Positions 43,399 through 53,635 of a stretch of 64,000 nt of DNA are shown here, piece after piece. The translations under genes and the position numbers were made by a program. This DNA is from Chryseobacterium oncorhynchi (GTDB taxonomy: Bacteria; Bacteroidota; Bacteroidia; Flavobacteriales; Weeksellaceae): assembly GCF_002899895.1 (NCBI RefSeq), contig NZ_PPEI02000001.1:186001-250000 (forward strand), written 5' to 3'. How positions within the stretch are numbered: the stretch's first letter is position 1; every line of letters starts with the position of its first letter. Under the pieces are notes generated by a model that searched no databases, had not been told where the DNA came from, and worked only from the letters and a program-made list of their open reading frames with translations.

Positions 43399-44277
43399 AT
43401 GAAACTTAGGGGTTATATGTTGGGCGTTACGTCAGCCGTTTCCTATGGATTGATTCCAATTTTTATTCTGCCTATCAAACAGGCTCATTTTTCAATGGAC
43501 ATTACCCTGTTTTACAGGTTTTTCTTTTCTGCCTTAATGGTGGGGGGATATTTGATGTATTCCAGACAAAATTTTAGGGTCAATAAAAAAGAAGCTTTAA
43601 TATTAGCGATCTTGGGGATATGCTATGCCCTTTCTTCAGAGTTTCTATTTATAGGATATGATTTTCTTACTGCCGGAATTGCCTCTACTGTTTTATTTAT
43701 CTATCCGGTTATTGTAGCTTTAATTATGTTTTTCTTCTATAATGAAAAACTTAACCGTTTATCTATAATTTCGTTATTGCTTGCTTTTGCAGGGGTAATT
43801 GTTTTATGTCTTAAAGGAAATGGACTTGAGATTAATTTTGCAGGCTTGGGAATTGTAATGCTGAGCGCGCTTTTTTATGCACTTTATATGGTAATTGTCA
43901 ACAAATCTAACCTTAAGGTATCAGGGTTTAAGCTTACTTTTTATTCTATGCTTTTTACTTCCATGTTCTTTATGACAAAATCTGTGATAGGCAATGAGTC
44001 TTTTGTTATTCCATCAACGGCAATCTTTTTAAACTTTCTTATTTTTGCTTTTCTTACTACGGTTATTTCCAGCCTTTGTTTGGTATATGCCATTAAAAAT
44101 ATAGGTTCTACACCGGTTGCCATTTTAGGAGCACTGGAACCGGTGGTTGCTGTAATGGTAAGTGTATTGATATTTCATGAAAATTTCACCACCAACTTAT
44201 TGATCGGTATTACACTAATTCTGCTGGGAGTTATCTTGAATATTATTTCAGACCGTAAGAAAGTAAGCCATATTTAA
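43399..44277 (+). CDS. EamA/DMT-family transporter
   Basis: A 292-residue inner-membrane protein with ten predicted segments in two EamA repeats: first repeat residues about 5-135 (GYMLGVTSAVSYGLIPIFIL to GVIVLCLKG), second about 148-282 (AGLGIVMLSALFYALYMVIV to LLGVILNIIS). The motif GALEPVVAVMVSVLIFHE in the ninth helix is typical for DMT exporters of metabolites. It follows the acyltransferase gene behind a terminator, 81 bp away. Substrate unknown. Confidence 0.93.
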   Translation: MKLRGYMLGVTSAVSYGLIPIFILPIKQAHFSMDITLFYRFFFSALMVGGYLMYSRQNFRVNKKEALILAILGICYALSSEFLFIGYDFLTAGIASTVLFIYPVIVALIMFFFYNEKLNRLSIISLLLAFAGVIVLCLKGNGLEINFAGLGIVMLSALFYALYMVIVNKSNLKVSGFKLTFYSMLFTSMFFMTKSVIGNESFVIPSTAIFLNFLIFAFLTTVISSLCLVYAIKNIGSTPVAILGALEPVVAVMVSVLIFHENFTTNLLIGITLILLGVILNIISDRKKVSHI

Positions 44278-44308
44278 AAATGCTATTCTTTAATTATATC
44301 AATAGTAG

Positions 44309-44337
44309 TAAAGCCGGACTAAGGAGTTCCGGCTTTA
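44309..44337. terminator. Bidirectional intrinsic terminator
   Basis: Perfect 10-bp arms TAAAGCCGGA / TCCGGCTTTA with a 9-nt loop, between convergent genes. Confidence 0.88.
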
Positions 44338-44361
44338 TTATTTTACAATCAAAGAGATCAG

Positions 44362-44856
44362 TTACTTTTGTTTATTAAACATATATCTGGCTATCTTCCA
44401 TTTTGTGTCTTCTTTCTGCAGTATAAATAATTCCCGATTTTCTTCCGGAGATGTTTTATGATCTGCATGCAGCATTTGAGTACCTTTTGAAACTGTGCGG
44501 GCAATAGCATAATTTTCATTGATTACAGTAACCTCTTCAATCTCAAACTTCACGTTCAGTGTAAGGGTTTTGAATACAAAATCATATGCTTCCTTAAGTT
44601 GTTCCTGACCTTTCGCTGTAGGTCCGCCCTGCGGCATGAATATACCATCCTGGGTATACAAAGGAAGTACCTGGGTTGTGGATGACTCATTAAGTGCATT
44701 TTGATAGGTATAAAGTACCGTTTCTATATCTTTTTTTATCGTTGTTTCCATTGTGTTTTTCTCGTTAGTTATATTGACTGTATTATTTTTTTCCTGCTTT
44801 CCCGAACACGACGCTAGTATCGCAAAAGTCTGAATCAGGATGAGAATATTTTTCAT
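44362..44856 (-). CDS. SnoaL/DUF4440-like lipoprotein
   Basis: 164 residues from the ATG at 44856, which gives the lipoprotein signal MKNILILIQTFAILASC (Cys at 17); the longer frame to 44937 overlaps the upstream gene and is not leader-like. The mature part has the NTF2/SnoaL cone fold marks: ETVLYTYQNALNESSTTQVL, YTQDGIFMPQGGPTAKGQEQ, LKEAYDFVFKTL and ENYAIARTVSKGTQ. It begins 10 bp after the stop of the oxidoreductase gene and is likely cotranscribed. Role not established. Confidence 0.82.
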   Translation of the reverse strand: MKNILILIQTFAILASCSGKQEKNNTVNITNEKNTMETTIKKDIETVLYTYQNALNESSTTQVLPLYTQDGIFMPQGGPTAKGQEQLKEAYDFVFKTLTLNVKFEIEEVTVINENYAIARTVSKGTQMLHADHKTSPEENRELFILQKEDTKWKIARYMFNKQK

Positions 44857-44866
44857 CTGTTTTATT

Positions 44867-45517
44867 TTAAAGTTTTGATTTTGCTTCTGTAAGGTTAACC
44901 GTTTTTCCCAACGCTCCGAATTCATGTAAATCTCCAAAAACTTCTATACGGATGGACTGATCAATCCCTCCTACTCTTAGCGGATCAAATCCTGCATTCT
45001 TAATAACTTCTTCCACATCATGATTCACTTCCATATCATCTGATGCATAAAATAATACAGATTTCTCAGGACTTCCATTTGATGCTCCTGCAAGAGTTCC
45101 TGCCCCAAGTGTACCGAATGCTTTTACCAGTTTAGACCCCTTAGGAAGAATCGCTTTGTTAAGTTCTCCTGCAGATTCTCGCTCTCCAATAATTTTTTTG
45201 AATCCGCCATTGCCATCAGGAGCAATAGGATTGGATACATCAATAATAGTTTTGTCTTTCAAAATATCACCATAATCATTAAAGAAATCCTTAAAGGAAC
45301 CAAACCATATTGCTGGGATAACAAGATCCACCGTATTGATTGCCTCTTTAATACTCATGCTTTGGGCAAGTCCGCCGGATTGCTCAGCAAAGTTACTGGC
45401 CTCTTCACTATTTCTTGAAGCAACAATTACTTCATGATTATTTTTAATCAGATCATTAGCAATTGCTTTTCCGATATTTCCTAAGCCAATTACAGCTACT
45501 TTTTTCAATGTTTCCAT
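44867..45517 (-). CDS. NADPH-dependent F420-reductase-like / NAD(P)-binding oxidoreductase
   Basis: A 216-residue Rossmann protein. The nucleotide-binding site is VAVIGLGNIGKAIANDLIKN with the Arg/Ser signature of NADP use in EVIVASRNSEEA. Further marks are VDLVIPAIWFGSFKDFF, TIIDVSNPIAP and VKAFGTLGAGTLAGASNGSP, as in the FNO-like group of NADPH-dependent oxidoreductases. No F420 synthesis gene is seen, so another acceptor is likely. It sits between the Crp/Fnr regulator (upstream, same strand, with a large palindrome in the 136-bp gap) and the SnoaL-like lipoprotein gene. Confidence 0.87.
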   Translation of the reverse strand: METLKKVAVIGLGNIGKAIANDLIKNNHEVIVASRNSEEASNFAEQSGGLAQSMSIKEAINTVDLVIPAIWFGSFKDFFNDYGDILKDKTIIDVSNPIAPDGNGGFKKIIGERESAGELNKAILPKGSKLVKAFGTLGAGTLAGASNGSPEKSVLFYASDDMEVNHDVEEVIKNAGFDPLRVGGIDQSIRIEVFGDLHEFGALGKTVNLTEAKSKL

Positions 45518-45545
45518 TTCTTTTAATTTTAATATTTATTTAAGT

Positions 45546-45553
45546 CAAAATTA
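45546..45553 (-). promoter_or_regulatory. Bacteroidetes -7 element (TAATTTTG) of the oxidoreductase gene
   Basis: TAATTTTG on the minus strand fits TANNTTTG and lies 28 bp before the ATG at 45517. Confidence 0.55.
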
Positions 45554-45578
45554 CTTGGAAAGGCCATAAAAAAACAGC

Positions 45579-45634
45579 AAACTAGTTTAAGAAATCATCT
45601 TGATATTTGGTAAGATCAATTCTTAAACTAGTTT
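45579..45634. promoter_or_regulatory. Large palindrome between the Crp/Fnr regulator and oxidoreductase genes
   Basis: Inverted arms AAACTAGTTTAAGAA (45579-45593) and TTCTTAAACTAGTTT (45620-45634), extendable to 23 bp with two mismatches and a 10-nt centre. The ends carry the self-palindrome AAACTAGTTT. On the minus strand the hairpin is followed after four bases by seven T, so it may be a terminator for the regulator gene, an operator, or both. Confidence 0.7.
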
Positions 45635-45653
45635 CATATGTAAAGGAAGAAAA

Positions 45654-46241
45654 TTAGTTCTTTATTCTTTTTTGACGGATTTTACTAAGGAATTGTGGGG
45701 TTATTCCAAGATAGGAAGCAATTTCCACATTAGAAATACGATTAGCCAACTGAGGATATTGTCTGAGAAAAAATTCGTATTTCTCTTCACCTGCTGCACT
45801 TATATTCTGCAATACTCTATTTTGAAGTTCAATAAATTTGTTTTCAATAATTACCCTAAAGTTTCTGTCAAACTTTGGATAATAGGTATAAAGGTACCAC
45901 AAGTCATTTTTTTCAATTTGTAGTACAATAGAGTTTTCCAGGGCAATGATATGTAATTTGCTGGGATTTCTATTATGAAAACTATCAATGTCTACAATCC
46001 AGTCATTTTCTGATGCAAACTGAAGATTATGCTCTTCTCCATGCTGATCTATACTGTACATCTTGAAGCATCCGGAAACTACAAATGTATAGTACTGGCA
46101 TATTTCATTTTCCTGTAAAATAAATTGCTTCCGTTTGATCCTCCTTTCTATGATGCGTTCATCCAATACTTCAATTTCTTCTTTTGAAAGAGGAATGAAA
46201 CTTTTAAAATAGCTGATAAGTGGAGTCGTTTCTTTTGACAT
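45654..46241 (-). CDS. Crp/Fnr-family transcriptional regulator
   Basis: A 195-residue regulator. The N-terminal cyclic-nucleotide-binding-like domain has KRKQFILQENEICQYYTFVV, SGCFKMYSIDQHGEEHNLQF and DWIVDIDSFH; a long dimerisation helix follows, and the C-terminal helix-turn-helix ends in NVEIASYLGITPQFLSKIRQ. The cAMP-contacting Arg/Glu pair of CRP is not seen, nor Cys residues for an iron-sulfur cluster. It is upstream of, and in line with, the oxidoreductase and lipoprotein genes, which it may control. Confidence 0.9.
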   Translation of the reverse strand: MSKETTPLISYFKSFIPLSKEEIEVLDERIIERRIKRKQFILQENEICQYYTFVVSGCFKMYSIDQHGEEHNLQFASENDWIVDIDSFHNRNPSKLHIIALENSIVLQIEKNDLWYLYTYYPKFDRNFRVIIENKFIELQNRVLQNISAAGEEKYEFFLRQYPQLANRISNVEIASYLGITPQFLSKIRQKRIKN

Positions 46242-46627
46242 TACAAATAAGATGTGTGTTTTTATTTGGTTTTCAAATTTTCAAAGAAAGCCATGAAAAA
46301 ATAGATAAGACAAGATATCAAAAAAAACCGAATAAGTATAATTTTCAAGTTGCATAAAACTCTCTTTTCCCAATTCTTATATTAGAGAATAGTGATTAAA
46401 AAAGTCTGCAAAGTAATATTCTGGCTAACTATCATCTTAAACAGTGATTAGTTTTTTTCTTGTTATCTGTTGTTGTAAATATTACTCTATTTACTCTAGT
46501 AAAAATATTTAAAAATAAATTTAACTTTCTGAGATAGCACGATTTATCTCCTTATATTGCATCTATCTATTTTAAATAATAATACACCTTTTTCTACAGA
46601 AATTTATAGGTGCAATATAGTACACAA
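46242..46627. other. AT-rich intergenic region
   Basis: 386 bp between the divergent Crp/Fnr regulator and the gene at 46628. No ORF, RNA or convincing TANNTTTG box was found; TAACTTTC near 46523 is one mismatch away. Confidence 0.5.
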
Positions 46628-47377
46628 ATGATGAATGAACTGCAACAACTCACAAAAGATCAATTATATAATAAGCTTAAAAACAGGTCTGAAAACTTCA
46701 ATGCCACTGTTTGTACTGCCTTAGAAAATTCCTTGTTTGATGAGCATACGCTAAATGATGAAGATCTTTCAGAGTTCCTTCAAATGCTGGATGAAGAAAC
46801 AGCAGAAAAGATAAAAGAAGCTTCAACACAGGTAAATGATGAAGACGATTCTCCCAACATTGTTCTTGCAGAAAGCAAAGGTGTAACAACCTCTCTTGAA
46901 GTAACAACAAAAAATGGAGAAGGATATAAGATCGTTCTCATTGAACATGATATTAATCTATCCGGAAACTTATTTATTGAAGAATATGTTGTCCTTATTA
47001 TAACGGGAAATATAAAAGCTAAAAATATTATAGTCAATGGCTCACTTTACTGCTCAGGAAACATTACCTGTAATGTTTTGTTTGGAGCTTCTTCCAATGA
47101 CAACGAAACCCATGTTGAAAGAAATATTTCTTCTGTACTTATTGCAGAAAACGGTCACTATACTGTTGCGAAAGGAAACATTCATTCAAAATATTTGGTC
47201 AGTTTTCATAACGAAATAGAAGGAAAATCAGGCCGATTTATTGAAAATCCAAGCTTGGAAAGAGCAGATGACATTGAAATGTTAAGTTCTGAAATGATAG
47301 ATGAACATGGACATTTTGATGAAGATTCTTTCTTAAATCTTATCAATAATCATCCTATAGAAACCTTATTTAAGTAA
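46628..47377 (+). CDS. Hypothetical acidic protein with beta-helix-like region
   Basis: 249 residues from ATG at 46628 (a second ATG is at 46631; the frame can be extended to GTG at 46610). The N-terminal 85 residues are helical and acidic (LQQLTKDQLYNKLKNRSENF, EDLSEFLQMLDEETAEKIKE). The middle shows a repeated short-strand pattern as in polymer-forming or beta-helix proteins: INLSGNLFIEEYVVLIITGN, then AKNIIVNGSLYCSGNITCNV. No signal peptide is seen. I do not recognise a named family; bactofilin-like assembly is only a structural guess. Confidence 0.7.
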   Translation: MMNELQQLTKDQLYNKLKNRSENFNATVCTALENSLFDEHTLNDEDLSEFLQMLDEETAEKIKEASTQVNDEDDSPNIVLAESKGVTTSLEVTTKNGEGYKIVLIEHDINLSGNLFIEEYVVLIITGNIKAKNIIVNGSLYCSGNITCNVLFGASSNDNETHVERNISSVLIAENGHYTVAKGNIHSKYLVSFHNEIEGKSGRFIENPSLERADDIEMLSSEMIDEHGHFDEDSFLNLINNHPIETLFK

Positions 47378-47460
47378 CAACAAATCCATATACTTGAAAG
47401 ACCTGTTTTCTCTCAGCTTATAATCAATGCAAAAAATTTTTTTCTGAAAAAACTTTAGAA

Positions 47461-47468
47461 TAACTTTG
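47461..47468 (+). promoter_or_regulatory. Bacteroidetes -7 element (TAACTTTG) of the radical SAM gene
   Basis: TAACTTTG is a perfect TANNTTTG match, only 13 bp before the TTG start at 47482, so the leader would be about 7 nt. Confidence 0.6.
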
Positions 47469-47481
47469 CAAAAAATTTCTG

Positions 47482-49671
47482 TTGAAAGACCTGCTTCTTA
47501 TTACCCCGCCTTTTACCCAACTAAACACTCCTTACCCTGCAACTGCTTATATTAAAGGATTTTTAAATACTAAAAATATTTCCAGTTATCAAATAGATTT
47601 AGGGATAGATGTTATTTTGGAATTATTTTCAAAAGACGGACTTCAAAAGGTTTTCAATCAAGAAATTGACCTTCAGAATATATCCGAAAATTCCCAAAGA
47701 ATATTTGCCTTAAGAGAAGAATATTTAAAAACCATAGATCAGGTTATTCCTTTTCTGCAAGGTAAAAATCCTACACTCGCAAGACAGATCTGCAGTATGA
47801 ATTTTCTTCCGGAAGCTTCCCGTTTTAATCAGTTGGATGACATGGAATTTGCTTTCGGGAATATGGGTTTGCAGGATAAGGCAAAACATTTGGTAACCCT
47901 TTATTTAGAAGATCTATCAGATTATATTGTTGAAAATGTAGATTCAGATTTTGGGTTTAGCAGATATGCAGAACGCCTTGGGAAAAGTGCCAATTCCTTT
48001 GATGAATTGTACTCAAAATTAGCCGATCAACAGACCTTTATTGATGAATTTACATTGAAAATTCTTCATGAAAAAATAAAGATAGTACAACCGAAATTAG
48101 TTTGTTTTTCAATCCCTTTTCCTGGAAATTTATACTCCGCTTTCCGATGTGCACAATTTATAAAAAAGAATTTCCCACACATTAAAATAGCAATGGGCGG
48201 TGGATTTCCCAATACAGAATTAAGGGAAATTAAAGATCAGAGAGTATTTGAGTTTTTTGATTTTATCACCCTTGATGATGGTGAATTACCCATTGAACTT
48301 CTTTGCCAAAACCTAGGAGTACAGCAGGAAACAGCAGAATATAAAAGAACATTTCTAATTGAAAATAAAGAAGTTACTTATAAAAATAATTCCAAGAGAC
48401 ACGATTACAAACAGGCAGATATCGGAACACCTGATTATACTGATCTACAATTAGATCAATATATTTCTGTAATTGAAATTGCCAATCCCATGCACAGCTT
48501 ATGGAGCGATGGAAGATGGAATAAACTGACAATGGCTCATGGATGCTACTGGGGAAAATGTACTTTCTGTGATATTTCCTTAGATTACATTAAAATATAT
48601 GAACCCATTTCAGCAAAAATTCTGGTAGACAGAATGGAAGAACTGATCCAGACAACTGGTGAAACCGGATTCCACTTTGTGGATGAAGCTGCTCCGCCTG
48701 CTTTGATGCGTGAAGTTGCGCTGGAAATTCTCCGAAGAAATCTTGTTGTTACCTGGTGGACCAATATTCGTTTTGAAAAAAGCTTCACTAAAGATTTATG
48801 CTTTTTATTAAAACTTTCAGGCTGCGTTGCAGTTTCCGGAGGGTTGGAAGTGGCAAGTGATCGTTTATTAAAGTTAATCGATAAAGGAATTTCTGTAGAA
48901 CAAGTTGCAAAGGTGACAAGAAATTTTACTGAAGCCGGAATTATGATCCATGCTTATTTGATGTATGGCTACCCTACGCAAACCGTTCAGGAAACTATTG
49001 ATTCTATGGAAATGATTCGTCAGTTATTTGAGATGGGAATTTTACAAAGTGGTTTTTGGCATCAGTTTGCGATGACCGCTCATTCGCCTGTTGGATTGAA
49101 TCCAGAAGAATTTGGAGTTACTCCAATTAAGCAGGAAATTCTATTTGCCAATAATGACATTGATTTTACAGACAAAACCGGAATCAATCATGGTAAGTTT
49201 AGTTCAGGTTTAAAGAAATCCTTGTTTAATTATATGCACGGAATTAATTTCGAACTTCCCCTTCAGGAATGGTTTGATTTTAAAATTCCGAGAACAACTA
49301 TTCATCCCGATTATATTCACGACAGTTTACTGGAAGATGAAGATTTTAAATTTAAAGGAAATTCAAAAGTTATCTTTTTGACCAAAAATGTAATCGCTGA
49401 GAATCGCGTAAAAAATAAAAAGAAATACTCTGGTACATATACGCTTCTTACATTCCACTTAAAAACCAATATTGTAAAGGTTGAACTGGAAGAAGATAAG
49501 GCAACATGGCTAATGAATGTTTTAGAGGAAAACGCTATAGAAAATCAGAAAAAACCTACAGTTCAGCAACTTAAGATTCAATTTGAAGAAAATTTCGAGG
49601 ATTTTGAACTATTTTGGTTCTCAAAACCGATGCAACAATTAAAGGAAAATGGGATCATTTTGAGCTTATAA
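47482..49671 (+). CDS. B12-binding domain radical SAM protein with Cx4Cx2C motif
   Basis: A 729-residue protein starting with TTG (47482); an in-frame TAA lies 21 bp upstream and no ATG is between. The N-terminal part opens with LLLITPPFTQLNTPYPATAY and has KIVQPKLVCFSIPFPGNLYS and IKIAMGGGFPNTELREI, as in cobalamin-binding Rossmann domains, though without a visible DxHxxG. The radical SAM core begins at MAHGCYWGKCTFCDISLDYI, with C355, C360 and C363 spaced Cx4Cx2C rather than Cx3Cx2C. FHFVDEAAPPALMREVALEI, SGGLEVASDRLLKLIDKGIS and AYLMYGYPTQTVQET follow. It stands alone. Product unknown. Confidence 0.82.
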   Translation: MKDLLLITPPFTQLNTPYPATAYIKGFLNTKNISSYQIDLGIDVILELFSKDGLQKVFNQEIDLQNISENSQRIFALREEYLKTIDQVIPFLQGKNPTLARQICSMNFLPEASRFNQLDDMEFAFGNMGLQDKAKHLVTLYLEDLSDYIVENVDSDFGFSRYAERLGKSANSFDELYSKLADQQTFIDEFTLKILHEKIKIVQPKLVCFSIPFPGNLYSAFRCAQFIKKNFPHIKIAMGGGFPNTELREIKDQRVFEFFDFITLDDGELPIELLCQNLGVQQETAEYKRTFLIENKEVTYKNNSKRHDYKQADIGTPDYTDLQLDQYISVIEIANPMHSLWSDGRWNKLTMAHGCYWGKCTFCDISLDYIKIYEPISAKILVDRMEELIQTTGETGFHFVDEAAPPALMREVALEILRRNLVVTWWTNIRFEKSFTKDLCFLLKLSGCVAVSGGLEVASDRLLKLIDKGISVEQVAKVTRNFTEAGIMIHAYLMYGYPTQTVQETIDSMEMIRQLFEMGILQSGFWHQFAMTAHSPVGLNPEEFGVTPIKQEILFANNDIDFTDKTGINHGKFSSGLKKSLFNYMHGINFELPLQEWFDFKIPRTTIHPDYIHDSLLEDEDFKFKGNSKVIFLTKNVIAENRVKNKKKYSGTYTLLTFHLKTNIVKVELEEDKATWLMNVLEENAIENQKKPTVQQLKIQFEENFEDFELFWFSKPMQQLKENGIILSL

Positions 49672-49796
49672 AAATGTTCTGATTTTTTTCAGAGATTTGA
49701 AAGATTCTGATAATTTCTATTAAAAATAAGAAATAACTCTGCATTTTATCATTCCGAAAGAATCTAACTGATGATTTTCCGGAGATGTTACAATAC

Positions 49797-49837
49797 AAAA
49801 GAAAACCCTTGAAAAATTATTTCAAGGGTTTTCTTTT
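49797..49837. terminator. Strong bidirectional intrinsic terminator
   Basis: Perfect 18-bp inverted repeat (49797-49814 and 49820-49837) with central CCCTTGAAA / TTTCAAGGG, A-rich and T-rich outer stems and a 5-nt loop, between convergent genes. Confidence 0.9.
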
Positions 49838-49882
49838 TAAGTTTAGGCTAAATTATTCTATTCTTATTGAATATTTTATTTA

Positions 49883-50701
49883 TTAATTAGGAGTATCTTT
49901 TGAAACAGGCCCTACTGTTACTTTTTCCTGTATTTTAATAAAATTAGGATCCATCATCGCCATACGTTCAGCAATAGCCTTATAAGTTGGATATTTCAAA
50001 ATAGATGCTCTTCCAGACATTTCTTTGTACACCACGAAAGATTTACCTCCGGCTGTTTTCAGTTGCTTTGTTGTTGTAATATATCTTCCGATATATTTAC
50101 TTTTAGCATCATAGATCTCAATATCGATAAAGGTTTTATCTATTATTTTATCATCTGATCCAAAACTGACTGGTAAATTGGTAAAATATCCTACCGGAAC
50201 ACCATTGCTTAAGATTTCTCCAACCTTATTTACCTCAAGATTAAGTTTATCTATCTTTTTTCTGGTTGTATAAGCATCCTTAGTTTTATTATCCAGCTTT
50301 CTTTTCGGTGCATTTGAAAATAGTTCATCAAGGGTTTTCACATTGATTCCTTTATTGTCAATGACTTTAAGGCCTTTCACGGAGGTATATACTGCAGATT
50401 TTTCTTCACCTGAAAAGGCAGAGGGTGAAATATAATCAAGCTCTATGGTCTTATCTCTGTTATATACTCTGTTAATTTGTATATAGCTGTCTCTCACTGA
50501 GTCTACGATACTTTTATCAATAAACTTTATGGTATACAGCGGCGTTTCCTTTAAATCCATAAAAGTATATTCATTAGATTTATTGGAAATTTTGGCAACC
50601 GGAATTCCGTCTAAATTGATAATCCCTCTTTTGGTCTTAATATTCTGGGCATTAAGTAAAAGGCCCAGTATTGTAAAGAATATGATTGTACTTCTCTTCA
50701 T
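49883..50701 (-). CDS. Hypothetical secreted protein
   Basis: A 272-residue protein with the signal peptide MKRSTIIFFTILGLLLNAQN and no lipobox. The mature part is beta-rich, with two similar short units: GIINLDGIPVAKISNKSNEY near residue 27 and VGEILSNGVPVGYFTNLPVS near 160, which suggests an internal duplication. There is a Lys/Asp-rich linker between them (KRKLDNKTKDAYTTRKKIDK). No known family is recognised. It is the gene after atpC on the minus strand, separated by a terminator whose hairpin lies 25 bp before this start. Confidence 0.75.
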   Translation of the reverse strand: MKRSTIIFFTILGLLLNAQNIKTKRGIINLDGIPVAKISNKSNEYTFMDLKETPLYTIKFIDKSIVDSVRDSYIQINRVYNRDKTIELDYISPSAFSGEEKSAVYTSVKGLKVIDNKGINVKTLDELFSNAPKRKLDNKTKDAYTTRKKIDKLNLEVNKVGEILSNGVPVGYFTNLPVSFGSDDKIIDKTFIDIEIYDAKSKYIGRYITTTKQLKTAGGKSFVVYKEMSGRASILKYPTYKAIAERMAMMDPNFIKIQEKVTVGPVSKDTPN

Positions 50702-50725
50702 AGAATCAAATTTTTACATGAAATA

Positions 50726-50755
50726 AAAAAAGTGTAACCAAAGTTACACTTTTTT
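50726..50755 (-). terminator. Intrinsic terminator of atpDC
   Basis: Perfect 13-bp arms AAAAAAGTGTAAC / GTTACACTTTTTT around a 4-nt loop. On the minus strand the top of the hairpin also reads TAACTTTG (50746-50739), a possible -7 box for the downstream gene. Confidence 0.88.
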
Positions 50756-50781
50756 GAAAATATATTTAGCTTTTCATTTAA

Positions 50782-51063
50782 TTATTCACAAAGGATAATT
50801 CCTTTATTATGATTAAATTCTACAACACCGCTTTTAATAGAATAAGAAAAAACAGAGTCTTTATCGTTTTCTTTGGTTAAGTTTTTAGCATAAGCTTCAT
50901 CTACAGAATTAGCAAATAACTTTACTTTACCACCGATTAAAGAAGAAACGATTCCTGCGTGGTTTTTCATGATGTGGAATTCACCATTTTTTCCAGGCAA
51001 TAATACAGAGTTTACCTCTCCTTCAAAAACTACGTATTCTGGTGTTAAAATTTTTATATTCAT
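50782..51063 (-). CDS. atpC: F1F0 ATP synthase epsilon subunit
   Basis: A 93-residue protein. The family start NIKILTPEYVVFEGEVNSVL, LPGKNGEFHIMKNHAGIVSS and the closing GVVEFNHNKGIILCE show the N-terminal beta-sandwich of epsilon. The usual C-terminal helical hairpin (about 45 residues) that inhibits ATP hydrolysis is missing, as is common in Bacteroidetes. It follows atpD by 89 bp. The other atp genes are not in the window; atpD-atpC as a separate unit is known in flavobacteria. Confidence 0.95.
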   Translation of the reverse strand: MNIKILTPEYVVFEGEVNSVLLPGKNGEFHIMKNHAGIVSSLIGGKVKLFANSVDEAYAKNLTKENDKDSVFSYSIKSGVVEFNHNKGIILCE

Positions 51064-51152
51064 TTTAATTTAGATTTGAAGATTTCAGATTTCAGATTTC
51101 AGACAACCTTAAAGTCTCATGTCTAGTATCTGCTATCTTTATGTCTAATTTA

Positions 51153-52742
<1,590 letters not shown>

Positions 52743-52840
52743 TCACAAAAGAACCAAAGAAGAAAAACTCCTTTGGTTCTAATCTATAAATATCTTTTTA
52801 TAATAATAACCTGTAATTTTCAGATCACAGAAAATAATTT

Positions 52841-53635
52841 TTAATTTTTAATAATCTTTATAACTTTTTGCGATCCGTCTTTCATTTCTAGCTTCAACAT
52901 GTATAATCCTGGACCTAACTCCTTTAAATATAGTTCTGTTGATGGCTTATCAACAGTTTTTAGTAGTTTTCCAGAAATATCAGTAACCGAAACAGATCTT
53001 ACATCTTCAACCTTATTGATATGAATCATGTCTACAAATGGGTTTGGATATATTTTAACTGCATTATTTCTATTCATCACTTCTGATGTACTCAGTTGTG
53101 AAGCTATCACATTAATATCATCAACTTGTAAAAAAAACTGGTCTGCAACAGAATAGCAGTTAAATCCCATATAATATACTCCAGTAGCTGATGGTGTAAA
53201 TGTAACACTTTCTGTATGAGCTTCTTCATCTATAATATCAGGATAATCTGCCAATTGATTAGTCATAGAGGTGCTGCTGTTACTTGTTCCGTATGCTATC
53301 TTTAGCTTTTCCTCAAATCCGCTTCCAGAATACGTATATGTTAACTTATATTCTACTCCACCTGTAAGATTTAAGCCGGGAGTAAAAAACCAAGCATTAG
53401 CATCATTTGAAGAATCATACCTGTAAGTCAATGCTTTACTATCAATTCCGGTAAATGCTCCCTGTCTAGTAACCCAGTTACTCCCTGTTCCCGCATTTTG
53501 AATTGTAGTACAGGCTGGTAAGGCAGGAGTAGTTACACTTTCAAAATCTTCGGTGTATGGTAAAGTCAAAGAATTGCACTGTGCACTTATTTGGATTCCT
53601 AATACAACTGCACAAATAGATAATTTTTTATTCAT
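52841..53635 (-). CDS. T9SS type A sorting-domain protein with choice-of-anchor-J-like domain
   Basis: 264 residues from the ATG at 53635, giving a signal peptide MNKKLSICAVVLGIQISAQC; the frame can be extended to 53680. The main domain has LPYTEDFESVTTPALPACTT and NAWFFTPGLNLTGGVEYKLT with YTYSGSGFEEKLKIAYGTSN, as in choice-of-anchor-J jelly rolls of cell-surface proteins. The C-terminal 75 residues are a type A sorting domain: VKIYPNPFVDMIHINKVEDV, then GLYMLKLEMKDGSQKVIKII. It should be exported by the type IX system to the surface or medium. Ligand unknown. Confidence 0.92.
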   Translation of the reverse strand: MNKKLSICAVVLGIQISAQCNSLTLPYTEDFESVTTPALPACTTIQNAGTGSNWVTRQGAFTGIDSKALTYRYDSSNDANAWFFTPGLNLTGGVEYKLTYTYSGSGFEEKLKIAYGTSNSSTSMTNQLADYPDIIDEEAHTESVTFTPSATGVYYMGFNCYSVADQFFLQVDDINVIASQLSTSEVMNRNNAVKIYPNPFVDMIHINKVEDVRSVSVTDISGKLLKTVDKPSTELYLKELGPGLYMLKLEMKDGSQKVIKIIKN

